Source of the DNA: Gammaproteobacteria bacterium
GTDB lineage: Bacteria > Pseudomonadota > Gammaproteobacteria > Steroidobacterales > Steroidobacteraceae
Assembly: GCA_947469285.1 (NCBI GenBank)
Contig: CANIOW010000024.1
Location: 1 to 48,085 of the forward strand
DNA length: 48,085 bases
Direction of reading: 5' to 3'
Shown here: positions 26,701 through 34,117 of the stretch, one piece after another
Numbering within the stretch: position 1 is the first letter of the stretch
Layout of the letters: each line of letters starts with the position of its first letter
Position numbers and translations under genes: made by a program
Notes under the pieces: model-generated
Seen by the model: only the letters and a program-made list of their open reading frames with translations
What the model was told of the DNA's origin: nothing
Databases searched by the model: none

Positions 26701-26926
26701 CCGGGTGCGTCCCAAGGCCATGACGGTCGTGACCATCCTGGCGGGTTTGTTGCCCATTCTGTTGGCCAGCGGCGCCGGTGCCGCCACCATGCAGCGCATT
26801 GCCGCGCCCATGATTGGCGGCATGCTCAGTGCGCCGTTGTTGTCGTTGCTTGTCATCCCAGCGATCTACAAGCTCTGGCTGGCGCGGCAGCTGCCACCGG
26901 TCGGAGGAGCCACGCATGACGCGTGA
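23771..26926 (+). CDS. cusA: copper/silver RND efflux pump, CusA type
   Basis: A 1051-residue heavy-metal-efflux RND transporter driven by the proton gradient. The key residues of E. coli CusA fall at the same numbers: methionines 573 (VLYMP), 623 (APLTM) and 672 (NRINM) of the Cu(I)/Ag(I) site, Asp 405 in GAMVDAAVVMIENAH, and Glu 939 in AAEFGVVML. Lys 982 in RPKAMTV corresponds to the third proton-relay residue. CusA positions are from memory. This supports monovalent copper/silver rather than cobalt/zinc. The N-terminus (IRASLAQRGWVLAMAVLLAI, then QLPLDAIPDLSDVQV) and QITYPITTRM are standard HME features. A small insertion after the second helix cluster (KDHQGQQAQGADHW) is slightly longer than usual. 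It is coupled to cusB at its start and overlaps the outer-membrane factor by 11 bases. Confidence 0.96.
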   Translation: MIERLIRASLAQRGWVLAMAVLLAIGSFWSVRQLPLDAIPDLSDVQVIIRTSYAGQAPQIVEDQITYPITTRMLAVPRAKAVRGFSMYGDSYVYVLFEDDTDLYWARSRVLEYLSQVRGELPEGIEPQLGPDATGVGWVYQYALVDRSHQHDLAALRSLQDWRLRFELQRVPGVAEVASVGGFVRQYEAVIDPRRLQAYGIGFNQLVSAVRAANRETSGASVEMAESEYIVRGVGYIRSLDALGAVPTGVRQNGQPILLRDVAELRFGPAQRNGLAELNGEGEAVGGIVVMRDNGNAKDVIDAVKARLEQLRASLPAGVEIVPVYDRSSLIERAIGNLRGKLLEELLLVSLVCVLFLWHVRSALVAIISLPLGVLIALAIMRWQGMNANIMSLGGIAIAIGAMVDAAVVMIENAHKHLETWAKDHQGQQAQGADHWRVIGAAAHEVGPALFFSLLITALSFLPVFVLQAQEGQMFAPLAWTKTWALVVAALLSVTLVPVLMGYWIRGQFVDESAHGLTRWITHGYRPALAFALRRPKTVVVFALLGLLSAVWPLSRLGSEFMPELEEGDVLYMPTVAPGLSPGEAQAILQHTDRLIKSVPEVASVFGKAGRAETATDPAPLTMLETIIQFKPESEWRPGLSRAQLLQELKHKLDLPGLPAAWVPPILNRINMQVSGVRTPLGVRVTGPDLATISRQAERIAAVLAQVPGARSAFAERSSGARQIDVVPDRELLARYGMSMEEAQQWLSSAIGGETIGRAVEGRERYPIALRLQQSWRDSPEALRALPIVTPSGAQVPLGALAQIRISEGPAMIRSEDAQLAAYVFVELQDADLGGFIARAETVLGREVKLPAGTSWHWTGSYEHLQRAGERLRVAVPLTLLIVFVLLFAAFRRVAEASLIMLTVPFSLVGGLWLLWWLGYALSVAVAVGFIALAGVAAEFGVVMLLYLDAAVQRAKAAGALTTVAELDAALREGALRRVRPKAMTVVTILAGLLPILLASGAGAATMQRIAAPMIGGMLSAPLLSLLVIPAIYKLWLARQLPPVGGATHDA

Positions 26927-28286
26927 CTGGCATGAGCACCTGACGCGGGGTGTTTTAGTGGGGGCGCTGGTGGGGGCGCTGGGAGTGGTGGGCTGTACCA
27001 CCACGCCGGTGCGGCAAGATGGCCTGCGCGTGGCGGCGGCAGTGAACTCTGCCGTCGACGGGGAACTAGCGTTGCCGGTGTCGGGCGCACGACCGGTCAC
27101 GCCGGCACGGCCGGTGGGCCCTTGGTCGCTCAGCCAGGCGGTGCAATGGACTTTGCTGGAGAACCCGCAAGTGTCGTTGCAGCTGGCACGGTTGGATGGG
27201 GCCCAAGCGGAGCGGGTTCAGGCCGGCTTACTGCGTAACCCGATGCTGTCACTGATGGCGCTGCGACCGACGGGCGGGGGGCGCTACGAACTGGACTACG
27301 GCCTGATGCAAGGGCTGTCGGAGCTGCTGACGCGTTCACGCCGTCGCGCCGCCGCCGACGCGGCGCAACGGCGCACGGAGATGGAGGTGGTGCTGCAGCT
27401 GGTGCGTTTGGCGCAGGACACTGAGGAAGCCTATGCCGGCGCATTACTGGCGCAGGCGCAGCTGCGCTTACAGCAGAAACAGCTGCTGCTCGAAGAGCAG
27501 GTGCTGGCTCTGTTGCAAAGTCAGGCCCGACAGGGGGTGCTGCCCACCAGTACCGTGTTTGAGCAGCAGGCCATCGCTTCGATGCGTGCCCATGAGGTGC
27601 GCACGGCCGAAGCGGCCGAGCTGCATACGCGCGGCGAGCTGGCGCTGCGGCTGGGGCTGGCCTCGGCGCAGGGGCTGGTCTTGCCGGAGACCTTGCCGGC
27701 GTGGGAGGTGCCGGATCTGGAAGCACCGGCATTGCAGGTCTGGGCCATTGCTCACCGCGCCGATCTACAGGTGGCCACGGCGGCGGTGGACCAGGCCGTG
27801 GCCGAACGTGCGCTGCAAACCGGCGGGGTACGCACCACGGAGCCGGCGCTGGGGTTGGCCGGTACACGGGAAGCTGGGGGGGATTCGCTCAAGGGATTAG
27901 CGCTGCAGCTGACGCTCCCCGTGTTCGATACCGGCCAGGCCCGGCTCCAGCTCGCTGATGCGCAAGTGGCACAGGCCAAGTTTGGCGCCGAGTCCCTGCG
28001 CCGGCAGGCGTCGCTCGAGGTGGAGTCTGCCCTCGCGTCGCTGATTATCGCGCGGCTGGCGGTGGGGCATGCCGACCACCACCTGCTGCAGCAAGAGCAG
28101 CTCGAGCATCTGGCACGGCAAACCTATGAGCAGGGCGTGTCTGGCCTGCTAAGCTACCGACAGGCGAGCCTGTTGCGGCTGGCGTCAGCGCTCGACCGGT
28201 TGCAGACCCAGCAGATGTTCTGGATGGCTGTGATAGCGCTGGAGCGTGCTACCGGGATCGCAGGCGCAATGCCAACGAACCCGTGA
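26916..28286 (+). CDS. cusC: outer-membrane efflux protein of the TolC/CusC type
   Basis: A 456-residue outer-membrane factor completing the tripartite copper/silver pump. The signal is of lipoprotein type (ALGVVGCTTTP, Cys 27). The mature protein shows the two tandem TolC-like halves: WSLSQAVQWTLLENPQVSLQ then GLLRNPMLSL, and later WAIAHRADLQVATAAVDQAV then LALQLTLPVFDTGQA. Long Gln/Leu/Ala-rich helices follow each. A strong GGAGGAG at 26903-26909 sits six bases before the ATG, which lies 11 bases inside cusA, so translation is coupled. Order cusB-cusA-cusC differs from the E. coli cusCFBA order. Confidence 0.9.
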   Translation: MTRDWHEHLTRGVLVGALVGALGVVGCTTTPVRQDGLRVAAAVNSAVDGELALPVSGARPVTPARPVGPWSLSQAVQWTLLENPQVSLQLARLDGAQAERVQAGLLRNPMLSLMALRPTGGGRYELDYGLMQGLSELLTRSRRRAAADAAQRRTEMEVVLQLVRLAQDTEEAYAGALLAQAQLRLQQKQLLLEEQVLALLQSQARQGVLPTSTVFEQQAIASMRAHEVRTAEAAELHTRGELALRLGLASAQGLVLPETLPAWEVPDLEAPALQVWAIAHRADLQVATAAVDQAVAERALQTGGVRTTEPALGLAGTREAGGDSLKGLALQLTLPVFDTGQARLQLADAQVAQAKFGAESLRRQASLEVESALASLIIARLAVGHADHHLLQQEQLEHLARQTYEQGVSGLLSYRQASLLRLASALDRLQTQQMFWMAVIALERATGIAGAMPTNP

Positions 28287-28325
28287 GGGTGGCAACCACG
28301 TACGACAAGAATAAAGGAACCTCCC

Positions 28326-28630
28326 ATGTCTGTTTCCATCCATCCTGCGGTCGACGGCGGCGTCACCGCCGGCTCGGCCAGTTTTACCGGCGGCACGCTG
28401 GTCTGTAAATGCACCGACCGGCCGGTGAAAGTCAAAATCTCGAGCCAAGTGCTGCATAACCACGCCTGCGGTTGTTCCAAGTGCTGGAAGCCTGCCGGTG
28501 CCAAGTTTTCGGTGGTGGCGGTGGTGCCTTCGGACCAAGTGGCGGTGCTGGAGAACGGCGATAAGCTGGCGCCGCTGCTCCGACCTTTGCCACCTTCATT
28601 GCCAAGGCCAACGGCGTGTTGCCAGCCTAA
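28326..28630 (+). pseudogene. gfa: internally deleted S-(hydroxymethyl)glutathione synthase (gfa) remnant
   Basis: The N-terminal 82 residues match the start of Gfa-type proteins: [33 protein letters not shown], and [20 protein letters not shown] with the first zinc-binding cysteines. After ENGDKLA the reading frame loses similarity and runs on to 28697. In another frame, from about 28577 to the TAA at 28628, the sequence reads [16 protein letters not shown], which resembles the normal Gfa C-terminus (HIAKRSGALAA-like, from memory). So about 90-100 internal residues, including the second Cys-x-x-Cys, appear to be deleted with a change of frame. The ribosome site AAGGA lies seven bases before the ATG. 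An intact Gfa would make S-hydroxymethylglutathione from formaldehyde and glutathione; this copy should not function. Confidence 0.78.
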
Positions 28631-28659
28631 CGCCACCGGCACCGGCCGGACAGCGCACC

Positions 28660-28701
28660 CCACTCATCTACCAGCACCCTGCGGCGCTAGTGGATGAGTG
28701 G
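28660..28701. repeat. 12-bp inverted repeat at convergent gene ends
   Basis: CCACTCATCTAC (28660-28671) pairs with GTGGATGAGTGG (28690-28701), 11 of 12 positions plus one G-U, around an 18-base loop. The right arm lies in the 3' end of the minus-strand MFS gene. No T-run follows on either strand, so it is not a classical terminator, but it may still stop or protect transcripts converging here. An 8-bp direct repeat GGCGCTAG (28683-28690 and 28700-28707) flanks the right arm. Confidence 0.55.
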
Positions 28702-30861
28702 CGCTAGAGCCGGCTCCATGTCCATCAGTTCCAGCACGCTCACGGCGGCGGCGAAAGCCACACTGAAGATCATCACCGCGGTGCCCAGCGCCCGTGCATT
28801 GCCACCGTGGCAGTAGGCGATGGCGATCTGCGTCAGAAAGCCAAACACCAGCAGCGTAAACAGTTTTTCACCACTCAGACGGACGCTGCGTAAGGCCTGG
28901 TTTTCACGGCGAGCGGCAGAGATGTCTTCCAGTGCGCGGTAAAACGCGGCATTGGCGGCGGCGTTAGCAGCGAAGTAGGTGCTGTCGGCGGCAAACACAT
29001 ACAAGGCCTGCATGGGGTCGGCGGGCGGCAGGTCGGTCACATCTCGGTTAGTGTCGACTGGCGTCGACTTCAGGAGTGTCAGCATTTCGCGCACGCGGTG
29101 ATCGTCGGGGTGTAGGCCCTCTGCGATATGAATGGCTGCGCGCATGTCGGTGACCTCGCTGCGTGTCAGCGAGGCAACGCGGGCGGATTTTTGCCAGACT
29201 TCGCCGGCCATGAGACTGGCGTAGAGGCTGAACAACAGGGCGACGGCCGCAAAATACGGGCCGACAACGCCACGTACCGCAAAGCGCGTACGGTCCAGGC
29301 GACAGACCGCGAGTGTGACCCCGGCGCCCAGGAACAGGGGCAGTAGGGTGGCGGCCAGCCGCCAGGAGATATCCAGGTTCGCGGCATTTTTCAGCGTGCT
29401 GAAAATGCCCCAGGCCAAGGGCAGGCCGACCATTAGCCACAAGCTCAGGCGCAGGAGCGAATACCGGAAGCTCGTGGCTGCCACAGTAGCCGGGGTAGCC
29501 TGTGGGGTGGCCGGTGGGGTGGCCGGTGGGGTGGCCGGTAGGGTAGCGCTGAGCACTTTTGCTGCCACGGGTTGGACAAACGCGTTGCACGCCAGCGCCA
29601 GCAGCAACAGGGCCACGATCCACGGGCTGGTGATGGAGAAAGAGGTGGTGGCAATCGTCTCAAATGAGGTATCCAGAGCGCTGGTGTGTAGTGCCCTGGA
29701 CGCAAGCAAGCCGGCGGGCCAGGCCGTTAACACCAGTGCGTAGATGGCGCCACCATGGCGCGTGCCAAAACAATCGATGATGTAAGCCGGCATGGTGGCG
29801 AAGCTGGCGCCATACAGCAGAATGATGAACGCGCACTGCACTGCGAAGGTGCCGATGTTGGTGGCGGTACCGAACAAGATCACCGTGGTATGCAGCGCCA
29901 CGCCGAGCAGCAGCAGCAGGGCGTAGGTATTGCGCCGTCCAAGATGGTCCGAGGCGACGGCCGACAGCACGCGACCGCCCATATTGAACAGGCTCAGCAG
30001 CCCGAGAAAACTCGCGATGACGAGCGGGGTGGCCACCTCACCAAAGGTGTGACGCAGGATGGTCGGTGCGTCCCCAAGCAAACTGATGCCCGCGGCCACA
30101 TTGGCCATGAGCACCACCCACAACAAGGCAAACTGCGGCGTGCGGACCGCGTTCAGGTAGTCGCTGGGATGGGCGTGCGGTCGGTCTTGTGACTCGGGTT
30201 CCATGGCCGTGGCGGTGGGTCGCCGCAGGATGGCGGCCGCGGTCATCATCACCAGGAAGTAGATGCCGCCTTGGGTGGCCAAAGCGGCAGCGATGCCGTT
30301 TGAAGTGGGGGTGTGAAAAGAGTCGACGAGCGCGTTGGTCAGCGGAATGCCGATCATGGTCCCGCCCCCGAACCCGGCGATGACCAGCCCGGACATCAGG
30401 CCCCGGTGCTGCGGGAACCACTTCATCAGGGTCACGACGGGGGAAACATAGCCAAAGCCCAGCCCCAAACCACCGATGACACCAAAGCCGAGATACAGCA
30501 GCCACAGTTCATGGGTGTACACGCCGAGAGCGGCCACCAGGAAGCTGACGCCAAACAGGACGGCGGCGAGGGCGGTGATCATGCGCGAGTAACCGCGGGC
30601 GAGCCAGGGGGCGCTTAGCGCTGCGGCGACACCGAGCATGACGATCGCCACGCTAAATACCGAATGAAGCTCTTCCTGGGTCCACTCTGGGCCTGCCAGC
30701 AAATGCATGAGCGGGCCCTGCAGGGCACTCATCGCATAGGCGTGACCAATGCACAGGTGCACCGCCAAAGCCGCCGGCAGCATGAGCCAGCGCCGCGCAT
30801 CAGCGGGCTGTGCCACGGGTACGGACACTGGCGGGGTCGCTGTCGGGGTGGGGTCATTCAT
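28687..30861 (-). CDS. MFS transporter fused to a C-terminal DUF4239-like membrane domain
   Basis: At 724 residues this is much longer than ordinary major facilitator transporters (about 400-450). Residues 25-435 form a 12-helix MFS unit resembling the oxalate/formate antiporter group: [52 protein letters not shown] (motif A-like), [19 protein letters not shown] and [13 protein letters not shown] Pro/Ala/Thr linker ([16 protein letters not shown], about 438-457) follows, encoded by a 12-bp tandem repeat. The C-terminal 260 residues have two N-terminal helices, a soluble stretch with [30 protein letters not shown] and [17 protein letters not shown], and two final helices. That layout recalls DUF4239 bestrophin-like proteins (inferred). 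ATG 30861 overlaps the stop of the permease gene (ATGA), so the two are coupled. The substrate is unknown. Confidence 0.8.
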   Translation of the reverse strand: MNDPTPTATPPVSVPVAQPADARRWLMLPAALAVHLCIGHAYAMSALQGPLMHLLAGPEWTQEELHSVFSVAIVMLGVAAALSAPWLARGYSRMITALAAVLFGVSFLVAALGVYTHELWLLYLGFGVIGGLGLGFGYVSPVVTLMKWFPQHRGLMSGLVIAGFGGGTMIGIPLTNALVDSFHTPTSNGIAAALATQGGIYFLVMMTAAAILRRPTATAMEPESQDRPHAHPSDYLNAVRTPQFALLWVVLMANVAAGISLLGDAPTILRHTFGEVATPLVIASFLGLLSLFNMGGRVLSAVASDHLGRRNTYALLLLLGVALHTTVILFGTATNIGTFAVQCAFIILLYGASFATMPAYIIDCFGTRHGGAIYALVLTAWPAGLLASRALHTSALDTSFETIATTSFSITSPWIVALLLLALACNAFVQPVAAKVLSATLPATPPATPPATPQATPATVAATSFRYSLLRLSLWLMVGLPLAWGIFSTLKNAANLDISWRLAATLLPLFLGAGVTLAVCRLDRTRFAVRGVVGPYFAAVALLFSLYASLMAGEVWQKSARVASLTRSEVTDMRAAIHIAEGLHPDDHRVREMLTLLKSTPVDTNRDVTDLPPADPMQALYVFAADSTYFAANAAANAAFYRALEDISAARRENQALRSVRLSGEKLFTLLVFGFLTQIAIAYCHGGNARALGTAVMIFSVAFAAAVSVLELMDMEPALAPLIH
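29489..29548. repeat. 12-bp tandem repeat encoding the PATP linker
   Basis: Five units of the form GGTGGGGTGGCC lie end to end: 29489-29500, 29501-29512, 29513-29524, 29525-29536 and 29537-29548. The third and fourth are identical and the others carry one to four changes. On the minus strand they encode repeated PATP/PATPP residues between the two membrane domains of the fused MFS protein. Slippage here would change linker length by four residues without breaking the frame. Confidence 0.85.
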
Positions 30862-32414
30862 GCACGATGCTCCGTCAGGACACCCATGCGATTTTTCTGA
30901 TAACCGTAGTAGACCACGAAGCCGGCCACCAGCACGCCAACGGTGGCAGTGATCACCCCATATTGCTGGTACCACAAAGGCCCGTAGAAGTCGGCACGTG
31001 GCCAGGCCAGGTTTACCGTCATCGCCAACCCCCACACAATGGCCAGCCCGTTGGTGACGATGCCGCTGCGCCCCAGCCGGAAATAGTCATGAGCGCCATT
31101 CGGCCATCCAGCCAGACGTTGACGCAGCAACGGCAGGTTGACCCCCAGATAGGCCAGGTACATGAACAAAATGCCGCACGAAATGACGATGGTGAAGGCG
31201 TGTGGATTGACCAGGTTGAAGAGCAAAATGACGGCCGAGATGGCGCCGATCAGCACGGCGGGAAGCACTGGGACTTTTGCGGAGCCGGACACGCGCGCCA
31301 GCTTCGATGAACCGGGTAGGTTGTTGTCACGCGCCATGGCGAACATGATGCGCACCGCCGCCGCATGGCTCGCCAGGCAGCAGACGGTGATGGCAACCAC
31401 CACCATCCAGAGGAAAATCGTGCCACCGGTGGCACCCAGCACGTCCTTGGTGATGGCGGTGAGGCCACCGAGGCCAATGCCTGCGCCGCCCACACCATAG
31501 AGCGTGTCACTGGCGGCCATCGAACCGAACAGCAGGATGACGAACCCCATGCCGGCGGACGCCACCAGCGCCCGCAGTACCGCCATCGGTGCGGTTTTGC
31601 GCGGGTTCGCGGTTTCCTCGGCGAGCGAGCCGGCAGCATCGAAACCATACATGACGTAAAGACCCATATAGCCAGCCACGAGCAGTGCCAGGAAATAGGA
31701 ACCACCATGGGCCACTTCGGTGCCCGCGGTGTCGGTGAACACCGTGAGCGGGCTGCGGTGGGCATGCCACAGCAGCAACACGGCGAGGATGGCTGCGCCG
31801 ATCAGTTCGACGGCAACGCCCACGTTGTTGATCAGCGCCATCAAGCGCACGCCAAGGGCGTTGACAAGTGTGGTTAGGGCCACCAGGGCCAGCCCCAGGA
31901 TCAGGGCGTTTTGTGCAAACGCCGGGTCATCGAACAGCGGAAAATTTGGATCCAGACAAGTGCTGCCCGCAGCGGTGCTGACCGTGCACTTGATGAGCTG
32001 GAAGCGGGTGGAAATCTGCGGCAGGATCACCTGCCAGCCCAGCGCCACGGCGGGGATGGTGACGATCTGTGCTGCCAGGTACATCCAGCCGGTCTGCCAC
32101 GCCCACGCTTTGCCTGCTATTTGTTTCGACCATTGGTACACCGAGCCGGCCAGTGGGTAGTGGCCCGCGAGCTCAGCAAACTGCAGCGCCACCATCAGCT
32201 GCCCGAAGAACACGGCGATCCATGCCCAGATGAACGCTGGACCGCCGTTGGCAAAGCCAATGCCGGAGGTCTGGAACATGCCGGTGAGGATCGACAGATA
32301 GGAAAACCCGGCGGCAAAGCTGGAGAAGCTACCGAGTGAGCGTTCTAGCGACTGTTGGTAACCGAAGGCCGCCAGATCTTTGCTGTCGTTGTGATGGGCG
32401 TGATGCAAGCTCAT
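30858..32414 (-). CDS. APC-family amino acid permease
   Basis: A 518-residue inner-membrane permease with about 12 helices. The N-terminus (FGYQQSLERSLGSFSSFAAG, then FSYLSILTGMFQTSG) and the stretches GPAFIWAWIAVFFGQLMVAL, ELAGHYPLAGSVYQWSK, YGFDAAGSLAEETANPRKTA (the conserved E-x-x-NP motif) and AMARDNNLPGS match amino acid/polyamine/GABA-type APC permeases (BAT1/YeeF-like). It would import an amino acid or amine by proton symport. Its TGA overlaps the ATG of the MFS-fusion gene, so both are made from one transcript and may move related substrates. The neighbouring FIST protein, a predicted small-ligand sensor, fits an amino-acid response. A TAAAAT about 60 bases upstream of the start could be a -10 box, but no good -35 accompanies it. 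Confidence 0.9.
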   Translation of the reverse strand: MSLHHAHHNDSKDLAAFGYQQSLERSLGSFSSFAAGFSYLSILTGMFQTSGIGFANGGPAFIWAWIAVFFGQLMVALQFAELAGHYPLAGSVYQWSKQIAGKAWAWQTGWMYLAAQIVTIPAVALGWQVILPQISTRFQLIKCTVSTAAGSTCLDPNFPLFDDPAFAQNALILGLALVALTTLVNALGVRLMALINNVGVAVELIGAAILAVLLLWHAHRSPLTVFTDTAGTEVAHGGSYFLALLVAGYMGLYVMYGFDAAGSLAEETANPRKTAPMAVLRALVASAGMGFVILLFGSMAASDTLYGVGGAGIGLGGLTAITKDVLGATGGTIFLWMVVVAITVCCLASHAAAVRIMFAMARDNNLPGSSKLARVSGSAKVPVLPAVLIGAISAVILLFNLVNPHAFTIVISCGILFMYLAYLGVNLPLLRQRLAGWPNGAHDYFRLGRSGIVTNGLAIVWGLAMTVNLAWPRADFYGPLWYQQYGVITATVGVLVAGFVVYYGYQKNRMGVLTEHRA

Positions 32415-32500
32415 GCTTCTTTGCTCAGCGAAGAGGGTGGCGAGGGCGGTTAGAGCAGGATTTTACGCCAGTCTCTGCTAGCGCTCTAGGGCTGCCTGAT

Positions 32501-32522
32501 AAAGGCTCCTGCGGCGAGCCTT
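32501..32522 (-). terminator. candidate terminator after the FIST gene
   Basis: AAGGCTC (32502-32508) and GAGCCTT (32516-32522) form a perfect 7-bp stem with a 7-base loop, 18 bases past the FIST stop. Read on the minus strand the stem is followed by TTTAT, a short T-run. It would separate the FIST unit from the permease operon downstream. Confidence 0.55.
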
Positions 32523-32540
32523 GGTCGGTAGCCCTGAGCG

Positions 32541-33647
32541 TTATGCGTTCTTGAAGGCCAGGATGGTCGCGGTCTGGTTCACGTGACCGATCAAGGACTC
32601 CCCATAGGTACTGAAACCCACGGTCGGAATGTCGGCAAAGAGCGCGCCGTAATCTTCCGTCAGGCCGCGCTGTTCCAGTTCCAAAGTGCGCAGGATGCAA
32701 TTGAAATTGATCATCCCCGCAATGCCGCCAAGGTCTGTTTTCGCTTTGGCGATGTCGGCGCGGGTGTCGTCGATGATCGAGGTGCCCTCGAGGATGGTTA
32801 ATTCCATCCCTGCGGCGATGTTGCAGTAAAACGCGATGGCGTCGCCTTTGCGTTGCTGCGGACTGCGCACATAAGGCTCGTTACCTAGCATCAAGCCGAC
32901 CGGATGATTCTGGAAGAAGGGTGCGATGTCGCCGTCCACGGCGCCCACCGCTTCGGCATAGACCTGTGCCGCCGGCCGACCGTCGAACTCCAGCACTTCG
33001 CGGGCAGCTTCATCGACCCGGGTAGCGACTAAAACGCGTTTGGTCGGCTTAAAGCTTTGGGTCTTGATGGTGCCAAAGCCGTGCCGTGTCTTCAGTAGCA
33101 CCAGCACTGCCGCATCACCATAGGACTGACCGTCGGCAAAGACATGCGTCGCCTGGAAGGCCAAATCGTCACCTGCCGAACCGCCGATAAAGGACACGTC
33201 GGTGATATTGCCAATGGCATCGTTGATGCGTTCTTCCGCTTTACTCAGGCCGTCGATCAACACCAAGCCCACATAGCGGTCGTGCGGCCATTTGGCAGCG
33301 GGTTCGCCGAAGCGTTTTTCGAAAGCGGCAAACGCTTCGCTGAGGTCTATTCGGGTGCTGATGCCGGTGACTACTTCGATGGCGACAGCGTCCAGGAGAT
33401 CATCACCGACGACCATGGCCACCAGTGAGTGCTTCGTCATGTGTCCCAGAGCAATTTCACCCGCTGTGGTACAACCACAGGTGAGTGCCGTGGGAAAGGC
33501 GCGTTTCATAGCGGCGCTAACGGCTTGGGGGTCGTAGGCAGAGGAGGCGAAAAAGATTACCCACTTGCCGTCTACCGGTCCGATTTGCGCGCGGATATCG
33601 GCAACGGCGGCCTCGGCCGTGGGCACCAGCGATGTGGCACATTTCAT
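32541..33647 (-). CDS. FIST-domain sensory protein
   Basis: The 368-residue soluble protein matches the FIST N plus FIST C pair. N-terminal features include KWVIFFASSAYDPQAVSAAM, CGCTTAGEIALGHM (the conserved GCTTAGEI motif), VSFIGGSAGDDLAFQAT and DGQSYGDAAVLVLL. The C-terminal part has RPAAQVYAEAVG, NHPVGLMLGNEPYVRSPQQR, and the final IPTVGFSTYGESLIGHVNQT, characteristic of FIST_C. FIST domains are thought to bind small ligands such as amino acids in the cytoplasm and pass the signal to partner proteins. No kinase or cyclase domain is attached here. I start it at ATG 33647, with GAGGG 12 bases upstream, rather than at the TTG six codons earlier. The small gene just upstream is probably in the same operon. 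Confidence 0.9.
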   Translation of the reverse strand: MKCATSLVPTAEAAVADIRAQIGPVDGKWVIFFASSAYDPQAVSAAMKRAFPTALTCGCTTAGEIALGHMTKHSLVAMVVGDDLLDAVAIEVVTGISTRIDLSEAFAAFEKRFGEPAAKWPHDRYVGLVLIDGLSKAEERINDAIGNITDVSFIGGSAGDDLAFQATHVFADGQSYGDAAVLVLLKTRHGFGTIKTQSFKPTKRVLVATRVDEAAREVLEFDGRPAAQVYAEAVGAVDGDIAPFFQNHPVGLMLGNEPYVRSPQQRKGDAIAFYCNIAAGMELTILEGTSIIDDTRADIAKAKTDLGGIAGMINFNCILRTLELEQRGLTEDYGALFADIPTVGFSTYGESLIGHVNQTATILAFKNA

Positions 33648-33680
33648 GGTAGTAATGACCCTCAACGACCCGTTGGACGT

Positions 33681-33884
33681 TTAATAAATTTGTACGCCGA
33701 GTTCTTGCCCGATGCGCCGGAGTTTGTCGATGATTACCGGATCGTCCGGCGTCGACGCCAGAAAGCGTTCGGGATTAACGCCTTTGAGCATGATCTTGGT
33801 GCGCGTGGTGATCATCAAGGTCGGATTGCCACCCGAGCGTTGCGCGATGATGGCGTCAATGAGTTGTTTGGCTTTTCCATTCAC
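33681..33884 (-). CDS. small hypothetical protein upstream of the FIST gene
   Basis: A 67-residue protein starting at GTG 33884, preceded by a very strong GAGGGGAGG ribosome site about seven bases away; a start 18 bases earlier would lie on top of that site. Visible features are a Lys-rich start (NGKAKQLIDAIIAQRSGGNP), a basic TRTKIMLKGVNPERF, then DDPVIIDKLRRIGQELGVQIY. It looks like a compact alpha/beta fold with no membrane segment or signal. It ends 33 bases before the FIST start, so the two are likely co-transcribed, and it may be a partner in the same signalling pathway (inference from position). I do not recognise the family. Confidence 0.72.
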   Translation of the reverse strand: MNGKAKQLIDAIIAQRSGGNPTLMITTRTKIMLKGVNPERFLASTPDDPVIIDKLRRIGQELGVQIY

Positions 33885-34117
33885 GGTAGCGCCTCCCCTC
33901 AAGGTGGTCTGTCACGGCGGACAGGGAGCTCAACAGTTCGTCTTCGCGAACCTAGTAATATCTGGCCAGGCTCGGTCCGCCTAGACAGCTGGATGTTTAT
34001 AGCATGGTTCCGGCAGGACAGACGGCTGAAATAGGGCGCCTGGGTGGACGCGGCGACCGCAGGCAAGGGCCCCACCATGGGCTGAACTAATCCGTCCACT
34101 TCCGCTACTATCGGCAG
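33885..34117. promoter_or_regulatory. divergent intergenic region between the FIST unit and the ABC importer
   Basis: About 230 bases hold the start signals for the minus-strand FIST unit and the plus-strand ABC operon. On the plus strand CTGAAC (34083-34088) and TACTAT (34107-34112) are 18 bases apart and could be a weak sigma-70 promoter. I see no clear operator palindrome and no small gene. Confidence 0.25.
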
